64,000 nt of DNA from Gimesia chilikensis (GTDB lineage Bacteria > Planctomycetota > Planctomycetia > Planctomycetales > Planctomycetaceae), in the NCBI RefSeq assembly GCF_007744075.1, contig NZ_CP036266.1, positions 6,375,248 through 6,439,247 of the forward strand. The letters run 5' to 3'. This document shows positions 1-8,816 of the stretch, piece by piece. The notes under the pieces were generated by a model. It did no database searches, was not told where the DNA came from, and saw only the letters and a program-made list of their open reading frames with translations. The translations under genes were made by a program, and so were the position numbers. Each line of letters begins with the position of its first letter. The first letter of the stretch is position 1.

Positions 1-3000
1 TTGAAATCGCAGACCGTAAATTCGTCGCCCTGCCGGAGCTGATCAAAGAAAATGAAACGGTCTTCTTCGGTTATATTGATGAAAAGAAGCTCGGTTTTCA
101 GCAGGGAGACCTCTGGACTACCCTGGGTCGTGAAGGGGTTGATATCAACCGTAACGGCACCAAGGATGACAAAATGCTGGTTGTTGTCGGAATGATCCCT
201 AACCCCATCCTGAAAAAAATCGAAGAGGAAAAGAAGGCAGAAGCAGAAAAACGAGCCAAAGACCCCGAAGCCCCCGCGGTCGCCCGTAAGCCGGATCCGA
301 CCATCCATGACCTTCCCAAAGAGTACGCACTGGCGTTCGTCGACGTGGACATGGACGGCAAATTCACTGGGGAAGAAGCAAAAACAGCAATTATCGATTT
401 CAACACCGCCCGTAAAATGCAGAAAGACGGGTTGAAAGTGCCTTACCAGAGTATGCTGGAATTTCCGTCACGTACGAAACGGATCGCCTATCCGCTGTTA
501 TTCCGTCCTGATTCCAAAAAACAGATCACTGAAATTACCGTGGCCTTCGATCAGCAGTCACACGGAACCCATGTGGCCGGTATCGTTGCCGGTAGCGGAC
601 TCCAGATTGAAGGAGCCGCCCCAAAAGCAGAACTGATGGCAATCAAGGTCTGTTCGGGACGCAGTTGTACCGACCAGGCAATCCTGCGGGGCATCATCTC
701 GGCCTTCTTTAATCCACAAGGGTATGTCCCCGACGTGGTCAACATTTCCCTGGGTAGTCACGAAGGTTATCTGAAGCGTCCCTTGAGCATCCTCTTGCAG
801 GACCTCTCGGCGAAATTTGGAACCACCTTCTTTGTCTCCGCCTCAAATGATGGCCCAGGCTATCGTACGATTAACGGTCTGGGAGGCTCCAGCCCTGCCG
901 TCTTTGTGGGTGCCCATGTGTCGGCCAATACTCTGATGGAACATTATCGACTGGCCGAAGGGGTCAAAGCCCCGGAACACGGGCTGCTTTACTTTTCCTC
1001 ATTAGGACCTTCCTACACCGGTGAAATGCGACCTAACGTCGTAGCCCCTGGTTCAGCCCTGTCTTCGACACCGTTGAACTCGGATGGTTCCAGCATGTTC
1101 AACGGAACCAGTATGTCGTCACCGATTGCCGCCGGTGCCGCTGCAGCCATGCTCTCTCTGATCAAGGCTGACAAAGAATATGCAGAAGTGTTGGAACGAC
1201 AGCAGAAGAAAATTGAGTCTATCCGTAAGAAATCGTCTGACAGTCGCTATTCCCTGACTTCGCTTGCGTTGAGCATGCGTATCGCACTGGAAAATACAGC
1301 GCAGCGGATGACTGGATTTACTTATGCTCAGCAGGGAGCCGGCTTGATCGATATCGATAAAGCCTACACCGAATTCCTGCGACTGGCGAAAGAGACCCTG
1401 GATCCCAAGAAACAGTCTGCGGAATTCAGTATCAATCATTATTCCAAATTCAACCGTCTGTATGACCGGGCCAATAACATCGCCGCTCACAAGCGGGTCG
1501 ACCTGGACCTGAATATTGACGGGGAAGTTTCCGACCAGGGAAGCCTGTTACTGAAGAACACTCCCGCCATCGTGAAGCTGGAAAAAGTTGAAATCCAGGA
1601 TACCGACGGTTCCGTTGTGACTCTGGATGTCAAAAAGGACAAAGAAAAAATCCCGTTCTCAATTGCCCTGCCCGGTAAGGAAGAGGCACTGGGGAACCAG
1701 ATCACCCTGGTCCTTTCCAACAGCAGCAAATCATTTTTCTACAGTACCCGTAAACGCCACCTGATGGAGCGTGGAAAAACCTACCTGGCTTACTACACCG
1801 TCACTCAGCATGGCGAACGGGAATTCAGCTTTCTGGATGTGGTTCACAAACCGATCGAACTTTCGGACCTTGAAACCGAAGTCAGCCTGCCCGGACTGGG
1901 CCTGCGCGACTCCGATCGCCAGGCAGCGTTTGTCGTTCCTCAGAAAACGATTACTGCAGGTGCCTATCACCGCTACCCGATTGCAGTCACCCGCCGGGAC
2001 AGCAGTCTGACCGTCATGCTGGGTTTTGAAGCCAACAGCTCAGGTCGTCTGCTCGTCAGCGTATTCAACCCGGATGGAGACGAGATCGGCTACCGTGTGA
2101 TTCAACAGACCTCGCAGCTGGGAGGAGACCGTTCTAACGCCACTCTGACTGTCTCAACCAAGGAAGAGGGCATCCACGAGGTGCTCGTGAGTACCTTCAG
2201 TGGTAACTGGTTGAACGAATCCAAATACGATCTGCTCATCGAAGCACAACGATTCCGCGCCTCGTCCGACGAACTCTCTCTGTCGACCGTCGATTCCGGC
2301 AAAGAATCGGAAAAACTGATTACCTACTCCAACTCGTCCAATCAGGTACGCAGCATGTCCGCCAGCCTGGGCAGCCTGACCCGTGTCGTTCCCCAGGATC
2401 ATTTTCCGATCATGGCCAACTACCGTACGTTCCGTAAACTGGACATTCCCGAGTGGAGACCGGAGAGTGGTGAGAGCCAGACCACAACGGTGCGGCTGAC
2501 CTTCCCCTCCGACGATAAAAAAACAAAGGGCTTCAGTGGCCGTATCGATCACCGACTGTATAAAAAAGGTGCGGATGGGAAACTGGTCGAAGCCTATAAA
2601 GGTTCGTTCTACGGACGCGGAAAATCCTTCAACAATATTCCCCGTCCCGAACCGGGCAAACCCTACGAAACGCTGTATGCCGCTGTGGATACCTACTTCA
2701 CGGTTCCCTACGACGAAGGCTTAAAGGACAGCCAGGGCACCATTACCCTGGAAGCACTCTTCCCGAGTATCCCAGTCAAAATGGAAGGATCAATCAATCT
2801 CAACATCCTGACTGTCGGACGCCCTGATGTTTACATCCTTAAGGTCACAGGTCCTCAGAAACTGATTGATGCCTCTGCTGCCAAAACGGATCCCAGCAGT
2901 TCCTCACAGGCGACACTGGAGATTCCTACCAAAATCAATGGTATCTCCAAGATCAAAGTGACCCTGCCTGTGACGGTGACCCCGGATGTCAAATCGACTC

Positions 3001-3089
3001 TGGCGAAACAGATCATTCGCTCTTACATCAGTGTCTCGACCAGTGATGATCGGATCTCAGATTACATACCGATTGAAATCTCGCAGTAG
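1..3089 (+). CDS. TPPII-like subtilisin-family (S8) serine protease, 5' truncated by window edge
   Basis: The reading frame is open from base 3 with no stop upstream, so the first ATG seen (174) is not the real start; about 1028 residues are visible. Two of the three catalytic residues can be seen: His in SHGTHVAGIVAG (codon at 561) and Ser in NGTSMSSP (codon at 1110), with the oxyanion Asn in SASNDGPG (codon 846). The catalytic Asp must lie before the window. More than 180 residues separate the window edge from the His, which fits the long Asp-His insert of tripeptidyl-peptidase II. That insert contains an EF-hand-like loop, DVDMDGKFTGEE, and a Lys/Glu-rich stretch. A long beta-rich C-terminal part (about 600 residues) follows the protease domain, as in TPPII. 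Substrate is unknown; cytosolic or exported location cannot be decided without the N-terminus. Confidence 0.88.
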   Translation, partial: EIADRKFVALPELIKENETVFFGYIDEKKLGFQQGDLWTTLGREGVDINRNGTKDDKMLVVVGMIPNPILKKIEEEKKAEAEKRAKDPEAPAVARKPDPTIHDLPKEYALAFVDVDMDGKFTGEEAKTAIIDFNTARKMQKDGLKVPYQSMLEFPSRTKRIAYPLLFRPDSKKQITEITVAFDQQSHGTHVAGIVAGSGLQIEGAAPKAELMAIKVCSGRSCTDQAILRGIISAFFNPQGYVPDVVNISLGSHEGYLKRPLSILLQDLSAKFGTTFFVSASNDGPGYRTINGLGGSSPAVFVGAHVSANTLMEHYRLAEGVKAPEHGLLYFSSLGPSYTGEMRPNVVAPGSALSSTPLNSDGSSMFNGTSMSSPIAAGAAAAMLSLIKADKEYAEVLERQQKKIESIRKKSSDSRYSLTSLALSMRIALENTAQRMTGFTYAQQGAGLIDIDKAYTEFLRLAKETLDPKKQSAEFSINHYSKFNRLYDRANNIAAHKRVDLDLNIDGEVSDQGSLLLKNTPAIVKLEKVEIQDTDGSVVTLDVKKDKEKIPFSIALPGKEEALGNQITLVLSNSSKSFFYSTRKRHLMERGKTYLAYYTVTQHGEREFSFLDVVHKPIELSDLETEVSLPGLGLRDSDRQAAFVVPQKTITAGAYHRYPIAVTRRDSSLTVMLGFEANSSGRLLVSVFNPDGDEIGYRVIQQTSQLGGDRSNATLTVSTKEEGIHEVLVSTFSGNWLNESKYDLLIEAQRFRASSDELSLSTVDSGKESEKLITYSNSSNQVRSMSASLGSLTRVVPQDHFPIMANYRTFRKLDIPEWRPESGESQTTTVRLTFPSDDKKTKGFSGRIDHRLYKKGADGKLVEAYKGSFYGRGKSFNNIPRPEPGKPYETLYAAVDTYFTVPYDEGLKDSQGTITLEALFPSIPVKMEGSINLNILTVGRPDVYILKVTGPQKLIDASAAKTDPSSSSQATLEIPTKINGISKIKVTLPVTVTPDVKSTLAKQIIRSYISVSTSDDRISDYIPIEISQ

Positions 3090-3131
3090 TCTGCTGACCG
3101 AAAATCAGAATCGAGAAAGACAGGCACCAGC

Positions 3132-3527
3132 ATGCAGGGGCAGCGTCCCAAAATCGGTGAGAGCAAGTCGATCACCTTTGAAGTCACTCCCGAATTGACG
3201 ATCACTTTCGGCGGTGGAGATACAGAAATTTCCGTACTCTCCACCCCGTCGCTGATTTGGTTTCTGGAGCAGGCTGCGTTACAATTTCTGGAGCCCTGGC
3301 TGGAACCGGACTCTTTGAGCGTCGGCACCCATGTGGATATCGAGCATCTGGCTCCCACTCCACCAGGCAAGCAGGTGCAGTGCACCGCACGGCTCATCTA
3401 TCAGGACGGTCCGGTGTATCGCTTCAATGTAGAAGCGTTTGCAGGTGGTGACAAGATCGCCAGCGGCCTGCATTCCCGCCGCATCGTACGTCTGAGCCAG
3501 TTGGCAAAACGCTTACGAAAACAATAA
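3132..3527 (+). CDS. Hotdog-fold thioesterase, FlK-like
   Basis: This 131-residue protein has the size and sequence pattern of the fluoroacetyl-CoA thioesterase (FlK)-like hotdog family. Three positions match the FlK catalytic set: Thr in VLSTPSLIWFLEQAA, Glu in the same helix, and His in IEHLAPTPPGKQV, where the HxAxTPxG segment is typical. It would hydrolyse a small acyl-CoA thioester in the cytosol; the natural substrate cannot be inferred. It starts 42 bases after the protease stop and is followed 21 bases later by an ABM-domain gene, so the two small genes are probably co-transcribed. Family assignment is fairly secure; a role in fluoroacetate resistance is not implied. Confidence 0.75.
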   Translation: MQGQRPKIGESKSITFEVTPELTITFGGGDTEISVLSTPSLIWFLEQAALQFLEPWLEPDSLSVGTHVDIEHLAPTPPGKQVQCTARLIYQDGPVYRFNVEAFAGGDKIASGLHSRRIVRLSQLAKRLRKQ

Positions 3528-3548
3528 CTCCCTCCAGAAAGCAGTAAC

Positions 3549-3857
3549 ATGATTTTTGTGATCGCAGATATCGAAATCGCGGAAGGCAAACAGGCCGCCT
3601 TCCTGGAAGCCTTCCACAACCTGGTTCCCCTGGTTCACGCGGAAGATGGCTGCATCGAATACGGACCGGCCGTGGATGAAGATACCGACATCCCGGTTCA
3701 GGTGAAGAACGGCAGCCAGATTGTGACCGTCATGGAGAAATGGGAAAGCGTCGATGCCCTCAAGGCACACCTCGCCGCTCCCCACATGCTGACCTACCGC
3801 GAACAGGTCGCAGACCTGGTCAAAGGGACCACGATCAAAGTCTTGAAGCCGGCTTAA
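3549..3857 (+). CDS. ABM-domain protein (YgiN-like putative quinol monooxygenase)
   Basis: The 102-residue protein has the ferredoxin-like antibiotic biosynthesis monooxygenase layout: an N-terminal strand FVIADIEIAEGKQAAF, the conserved helix FLEAFHNLVPLVHAEDGCIEY, a strand with TVMEKWESVDALKAHLAAPH, and a short C-terminal strand. The E-x-W-x-S motif and the H-L-x-x-P-H segment are family hallmarks. Relatives act on quinols or other small aromatics without a cofactor, but many members are uncharacterised. It follows the thioesterase by 21 bases and ends 6 bases before the convergent minus-strand gene at 3864, leaving no room for a separate terminator. Confidence 0.75.
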   Translation: MIFVIADIEIAEGKQAAFLEAFHNLVPLVHAEDGCIEYGPAVDEDTDIPVQVKNGSQIVTVMEKWESVDALKAHLAAPHMLTYREQVADLVKGTTIKVLKPA

Positions 3858-3863
3858 TCATAT

Positions 3864-6800
3864 TCAGGGTTTCGGAGCTACGAGGGGAAGTTCTACTTCC
3901 TCTGGCTCCGTCTGCCCCGCAGGTGCTTCCGGTTGTTCCGGAATCAACTTGCCCGTCAGCTGATACAGGTAAAAGCGGATCATCGGTCGATACGGCGTGT
4001 CCGGCGCGTCATCAATGATCTCCTGAAACAAAGCCCTTGCCTGCTCCGGTTGACCCGCTTCAATTTCACAGCGGGCCATGTTCAACTTCAACGGCGTCTG
4101 CTGCTGGGCCAGTCCATACTGATAGTTGATTACCGAGACCGCATGCTGAGTGGGCCAGAAACTGTTGGTGGGAGGTTGAACCAGAGGCAGTGTCTGCAAC
4201 ACACCTGCAATCCGGGCCTCTTCGTGCTCTCTAATCTCCTGTCGCCAGAGATCAAAGCATCCACGGTAGTTTCCATTCCCCAGACTGGTAAATGCGGCTT
4301 GCGCCCGCCAGGGAATCTGGGGCTGATTCTGTGCATCACGCTGTAACTGCGACACCTGATTCGCGGCTGCTTCAGACTGACCGACTTCCATCAGAATCGT
4401 CGCCTGCAGATTCTGCGCGAGGGGATTCTGCTTCACATAGACCGGGTCATCCAGGTATTGCTGTGCCAGCAGGACAAATCCGTTCTGGTAAGCCTGGCTC
4501 GCCAGCTGTAACCGATCGCCGCCCTTTTCTTCCAGCTGCGCCAGTTCCTCAGAAATCTGATTGATCTGCCCTTGCAGTTTCTCAACGTGTTCTGAATAGG
4601 CACGCAGACGGGCAAAGGCTTCGTCGTCCATCTGTTCCTGACCTTCTACCATTTCCAGGTAGGCTTTCAGTTCCCGATGCGCGAGATCGACTTTCCGCAT
4701 ATTGGAATAGATCTCAAACAGCAGCATATGAGTGGGGGCAAAGTCGGGTTCAATAATCAACGACTGGTGGTAGGCATGCAGGATCTGGAAGTAACGCATG
4801 CGGTCGATTCCGACCTGTTGTCGTTGCTGACCATTGGCGCCGGGGGGAATCAGCAGTTGTGCTTCCAGACGCGCCAGATAACTGTAGGCACTTCCCAGGA
4901 TGCGGTAGGCTTCCGCACTGTTTGGATTTTCGATCAACCCACGATTGGCCAGTTGAATCGCCAGAATCGCAAAGCTGGAGGTTAATTCATGGTTCCCACC
5001 TGCCTGTGACATCAGTCCCAGATAATGACGTGCGGTCTGCACATCGTTCTCCAGACTGACCGTCTGAGGCAGCAGGTAGCGACTGTAAATCGACTGCGGA
5101 CGTGCCCAGTCACTGCGAATTTCAGGAAAGTCTTTCTGTTGCTGAAATGCGAGCTCTTTGAAATTCAGCTTATGGGATGCCAGGAATTCGACTGTCTTTT
5201 CATTTTCGGTATCGGTGCGATAAAAGACGGCTGTTGCTGCATTAAGGCTGGTCAATTGCCAGTCCGGCGTGGTCAGTAAATCGAAGAAGGTGCGGTAGTC
5301 GGGGTTCATTCCCGAGAGTCGCGGCAACACGTGGGTCACGTGATAATGATTAAAAGTGGCTTTCCAGATCTCAGGCTTACCGCTTCCCTGCTGCTCTTTA
5401 CGCTCCGAGCGGAGCGCCCGGCGCGTTGTGTCGTGCAAGGCAATCAGGTCGGATTCCCCGGTTCCAGTAAACAGAGCCAGACGATTATCGACGAAGGATT
5501 TCTGATCCAGCCAGATCAACAGGTCGCCCTGCTCCAGCACGAAATGGAAAGGACGATCATCAAGAGACTCTTCCAGGGCGGTACGATAGCCGTCAATTGT
5601 CCGACTGAGTGAAGGGCTAAGCCCCAAACCGATGGCGTGCCGGGTCACTCCCTGTCCCTGGAAACGTCCGCACACGACCAGGTAAGCCAGGGCGAAAAAC
5701 GTCAACACAGTCAGAGCGCGGCCGCCCCGTGAAAACAGCAGCTCCGAAGTCTCGACACTGTAGGTCTGCCGGAAGTTATCGCGATACCACAACTGAAAAT
5801 TACGGTTTGCAAAGATGGCACACAACACACTTGTGACCACCAGTTCATGACTGGCCAGGACAGAGAATCCACAGAAACCCAGAAAGACAAACAACTGCCC
5901 CCAGCTCATGCGCGACTGATTCAACACGAAACTCACCAGTGTCAGCAGCATCAGAATAAACGCTGCAACGGCATAATGATTGAGCGAGCTCCAGAACTGG
6001 GGAGAGGTCATCGGGAAATACCCCAACTCTTCCGGTCGCAACTGGCCCTGGAACATGGACTGCATGATGGGATAATCGACTGAGTAATAACTCAGACCTG
6101 CCGTCAGAGAATGCCAGCCGGTCGGATTCAACAGCGTCGCAACAAGGCTGCCTCCCAGCACCATCCACAAGGCTTTGTAATCGGTATCATCATTGAGCAC
6201 TGAGCGATCCAGCATCGCTGCCACGGTTTCACCCAGGGCATATAACAACAGTAGCGCAATCCCCAGCACCACTCGTGAATCCATATTAGCCCAGACAAGA
6301 AACAGCGGGACCAGAGCCCAGAGTGCGCGGGGAGAATTCTGCTTCTGCCACGCCGATAGAAAATACAGGGTCAAAACAACGCCCAGTATTGTGATGATCT
6401 CCGGTGTAACCGTGAGTTGTGGAAAACAGGCAATCAGAGCCAGCACCGCGAGTATCGAGCCCCACCAGGTGGAAATCTCCCGCTCACTCTGCCGGACAAT
6501 GAAATAAAACGTCACTCCGAGTAACAGGACTTTCAGGAGCGTGAGACCAGCCCCTCCCAGGACGCCATAAACGGCGGAGAGTGACAGGTCAAACAACCAG
6601 CCATTGTTATGCCAGGGACGATCGGTGGCCGTATAGGAGAAAACATCGTTCGCGGGTGGCCAGAAGCCGTGACTGGCCAGGTACTGGCCCGTTTTGACAT
6701 GCACCAGGGTCTGGGTATCAGTGATATAGGTCGCTGCAAACAGACAGGCAAGCAGAATCGCTGCCCAGCGTAACATGAAGTCGCCCCGGATCGCTTCGTC

Positions 6801-7001
6801 TTCGACCAGTTCCGGGGTCAATGGTTCCCATTCGGGCAGACCTTCTTCCACAGGATCCTGGGAATTTTCTACATCAGTCTGACCAGCCTCCCCGGCGGGT
6901 GTTTCTTCCGAGTCCTCGGGGCCCTGATTCTGATCAGCAGCGTGCTCGGAAGCGTCGGGAGTATTGTCTTCAGGCAAATCTTTGTCTGGTTGATCGTTCA
7001 C
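3864..7001 (-). CDS. Multi-pass membrane protein, GT-C-like N-terminal half with TPR C-terminal half
   Basis: The protein begins with an acidic, disordered stretch of about 75 residues rich in D, E, P and Q, followed by roughly ten hydrophobic segments. The first extramembrane loop has the pattern TGQYLASHGFWPPANDVFSY and then W-x(3)-GWLFD, seen in large glycosyltransferase-like membrane proteins. The C-terminal half is soluble and helical, with TPR-like units such as NPNSAEAYRILGSAYSYLAR and IEPDFAPTHMLLFEIYSNMR. The open frame extends to a GTG at 7049, but that codon has no Shine-Dalgarno; the GTG at 7001 has AGAG seven bases upstream and is preferred (1045 residues). No catalytic residue can be confirmed, so a transferase activity is only a suggestion. 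A protein of similar architecture lies at 31163. Confidence 0.75.
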   Translation of the reverse strand: MNDQPDKDLPEDNTPDASEHAADQNQGPEDSEETPAGEAGQTDVENSQDPVEEGLPEWEPLTPELVEDEAIRGDFMLRWAAILLACLFAATYITDTQTLVHVKTGQYLASHGFWPPANDVFSYTATDRPWHNNGWLFDLSLSAVYGVLGGAGLTLLKVLLLGVTFYFIVRQSEREISTWWGSILAVLALIACFPQLTVTPEIITILGVVLTLYFLSAWQKQNSPRALWALVPLFLVWANMDSRVVLGIALLLLYALGETVAAMLDRSVLNDDTDYKALWMVLGGSLVATLLNPTGWHSLTAGLSYYSVDYPIMQSMFQGQLRPEELGYFPMTSPQFWSSLNHYAVAAFILMLLTLVSFVLNQSRMSWGQLFVFLGFCGFSVLASHELVVTSVLCAIFANRNFQLWYRDNFRQTYSVETSELLFSRGGRALTVLTFFALAYLVVCGRFQGQGVTRHAIGLGLSPSLSRTIDGYRTALEESLDDRPFHFVLEQGDLLIWLDQKSFVDNRLALFTGTGESDLIALHDTTRRALRSERKEQQGSGKPEIWKATFNHYHVTHVLPRLSGMNPDYRTFFDLLTTPDWQLTSLNAATAVFYRTDTENEKTVEFLASHKLNFKELAFQQQKDFPEIRSDWARPQSIYSRYLLPQTVSLENDVQTARHYLGLMSQAGGNHELTSSFAILAIQLANRGLIENPNSAEAYRILGSAYSYLARLEAQLLIPPGANGQQRQQVGIDRMRYFQILHAYHQSLIIEPDFAPTHMLLFEIYSNMRKVDLAHRELKAYLEMVEGQEQMDDEAFARLRAYSEHVEKLQGQINQISEELAQLEEKGGDRLQLASQAYQNGFVLLAQQYLDDPVYVKQNPLAQNLQATILMEVGQSEAAANQVSQLQRDAQNQPQIPWRAQAAFTSLGNGNYRGCFDLWRQEIREHEEARIAGVLQTLPLVQPPTNSFWPTQHAVSVINYQYGLAQQQTPLKLNMARCEIEAGQPEQARALFQEIIDDAPDTPYRPMIRFYLYQLTGKLIPEQPEAPAGQTEPEEVELPLVAPKP

Positions 7002-7308
7002 GTAAATTCTCTGGATCTGAAACGGGAATAGAAACAAACAGCGAACCACACGCCGGGATCAGATGGGGCGGGTCTGTACAGATCCAGACCGGTCCGGACA
7101 GCACGATAATACTGTCCGGGGAGGAATCATGTACTCGGTCTAACTTACCCTGTATTCCTGACAAATAAACCCGAAATCGGTCTAAATCCAGTAATAATCA
7201 GGATCTAAATCAGGTCCGCCCCTCTGCAGGGAGACCTTGTCCGTTTGCAAAGCCACCCTGCTTTACTACGAGTTCTGAACTGACCGCGTTTGTTCCAAAG
7301 TGGAAGAT
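7002..7308. promoter_or_regulatory. Intergenic region upstream of the 7001 gene with hairpins and direct repeats
   Basis: This 307-base gap lies between serS and the membrane/TPR gene, both read leftwards, and must hold the latter's promoter. It contains a perfect 8-bp inverted repeat CCGGACAG/CTGTCCGG (7094-7101 and 7112-7119, loop 10), a 6-bp inverted repeat GGTCTG/CAGACC (7071-7076 and 7085-7090), and a direct repeat TCTAAATC (7181-7188 and 7204-7211). In minus-strand order these are the direct repeats, then the two hairpins, then the start codon. No T-run follows either hairpin, so they do not look like a serS terminator. Their role is unknown. Confidence 0.45.
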
Positions 7309-8589
7309 TTAACCGATCCGCTCTTTTCCGACCCAGGGACGGAGCACTTCTGGAATCAGAATGGAGCCGTCTGCCTGTTGGTTGTTTTCCAGTACCGCGA
7401 TAATCGCCCGGGCGATTGAAACTGCGGTCCCGTTCAGCGTGTGAACGAATTCGGTCCCTTTCTGGCCGCTGGACTTGCAGCGGGTCCCGAGTCGGCGAGA
7501 CTGGTAGTCGGTACAGTTAGAGGCAGAAGTCACTTCGCCGTAGTCGCCGGCATCGCCTCGACCAGGCATCCAGGCTTCCAGATCGTATTTACGATAAGCG
7601 GGGGCTCCCAGGTCTCCGGTGCACGTATCGACCACGCGATAATGCAGGCCCAGTCCCTGGAAGATCTCTTCTTCGATCCGCACGATTTCTTCGTGCATCG
7701 CGTCAGAAGCTGCATTAGTGGGCTCGGTGAAAGCAAACATTTCGACCTTGGTAAACTGGTGCACGCGATAGATACCACGTGTCGCTTTACCGTGTGCGCC
7801 CGCTTCAGTACGGAAACAGTGTGACAGCCCTGCGACTTTGCGGGGCAACGTTTCCCGATCCAGAATCTGATCTTTTTGCGAGCCCCCCAGGGTAATCTCT
7901 GCAGTCGCAACCAGGCTGAGGTCGGTGTTTTCGACAGAGTAAATCTGGGTTTCATCGCCGCGGGGATTAAAGCCAATCCCTTCCAGAATCTCTTTCCGCG
8001 CCAGGTCCGGCGTGCTGTGCAGAATGAATCCTTCCTGCACCAGCTTCTGCATGGCATACTGGCAGAGGGCCATTTCCAGCAGAACCGCCTCATTTTTCAG
8101 GTAGTAGAAGCCGTGTCCCGCCACCCGCGTACCCGCTTCGAAATCGATCAGATCATGTTTTTCAGCCAGGGCCACGTGATCCAGGGGAGTAAAGTCGAAG
8201 GCGGGCTTCTCACCCCACAACCGCACAACGGTGTTCGCCTTGTCCTCTTTCCCAATGGGGACATCCGGATGGGCCAGGTTGGGTACCCGTGCCTGCTCGG
8301 TTCGCAGTTCGGTTTCGACTTCCCGCAGTTCGATATCGATGGCAGAAACCTGCTCGCGGAGTTCTTTGCCTTTGGCAATCAAAGACTGCTTCTCATCGTT
8401 GTCTGCGGCTTTCGGAATCTGGGAAGAGACCGATTTCTGTTCCTGACGAACCTGATCGCCTTGAACAATCAGCTCCCGGCGACGCTGATCCAGTTCGGTC
8501 AGCCGTGCCAGATCGACTTCAATTCCCCGATTACGACAATTCTCAAGAATCGCTTCCTGATTCTCGCAGATGAACTGCAAATCCAACAT
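7309..8589 (-). CDS. serS: Seryl-tRNA synthetase
   Basis: Class II aminoacyl-tRNA synthetase of 426 residues, the usual bacterial size, charging tRNA-Ser in the cytosol. The N-terminal ~110 residues form the long coiled-coil arm (LTELDQRRRELIVQGDQVRQ...). Motif 2 is seen as LSHCFRTEAGAHGKATRGIY followed by RVHQFTKVEMF, and motif 3 as NGTAVSIARAIIAVLENNQ with the terminal IPEVLRPWVG. The serine-site TAE segment appears as TAEITLGG, where TAExPLT is more common. The start MLDLQFICENQEAI is the conserved N-terminus, so the ATG at 8589 is secure despite a weak Shine-Dalgarno. It stands alone, with intergenic gaps above 200 bases on both sides. Confidence 0.97.
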   Translation of the reverse strand: MLDLQFICENQEAILENCRNRGIEVDLARLTELDQRRRELIVQGDQVRQEQKSVSSQIPKAADNDEKQSLIAKGKELREQVSAIDIELREVETELRTEQARVPNLAHPDVPIGKEDKANTVVRLWGEKPAFDFTPLDHVALAEKHDLIDFEAGTRVAGHGFYYLKNEAVLLEMALCQYAMQKLVQEGFILHSTPDLARKEILEGIGFNPRGDETQIYSVENTDLSLVATAEITLGGSQKDQILDRETLPRKVAGLSHCFRTEAGAHGKATRGIYRVHQFTKVEMFAFTEPTNAASDAMHEEIVRIEEEIFQGLGLHYRVVDTCTGDLGAPAYRKYDLEAWMPGRGDAGDYGEVTSASNCTDYQSRRLGTRCKSSGQKGTEFVHTLNGTAVSIARAIIAVLENNQQADGSILIPEVLRPWVGKERIG

Positions 8590-8816
8590 AAGAAATCAAT
8601 TACCCCGTCAGAGTCCTGAAATGAGTCAAATTCCGATACGTACGGTCTCTCTCCTGAAATAGAGATCGCATCATATCTCATGACAATTTTAATGTCCAAG
8701 GGTAACGCTTTTTCGATCGGAAAAATGAAGATTCAGCCCGATTTACGGCCTGTCATCGAGACATCTCAGACCGAATATACCCGTTGTAACGGTTTCAGAG
8801 AGCATTCCCTGACAAA

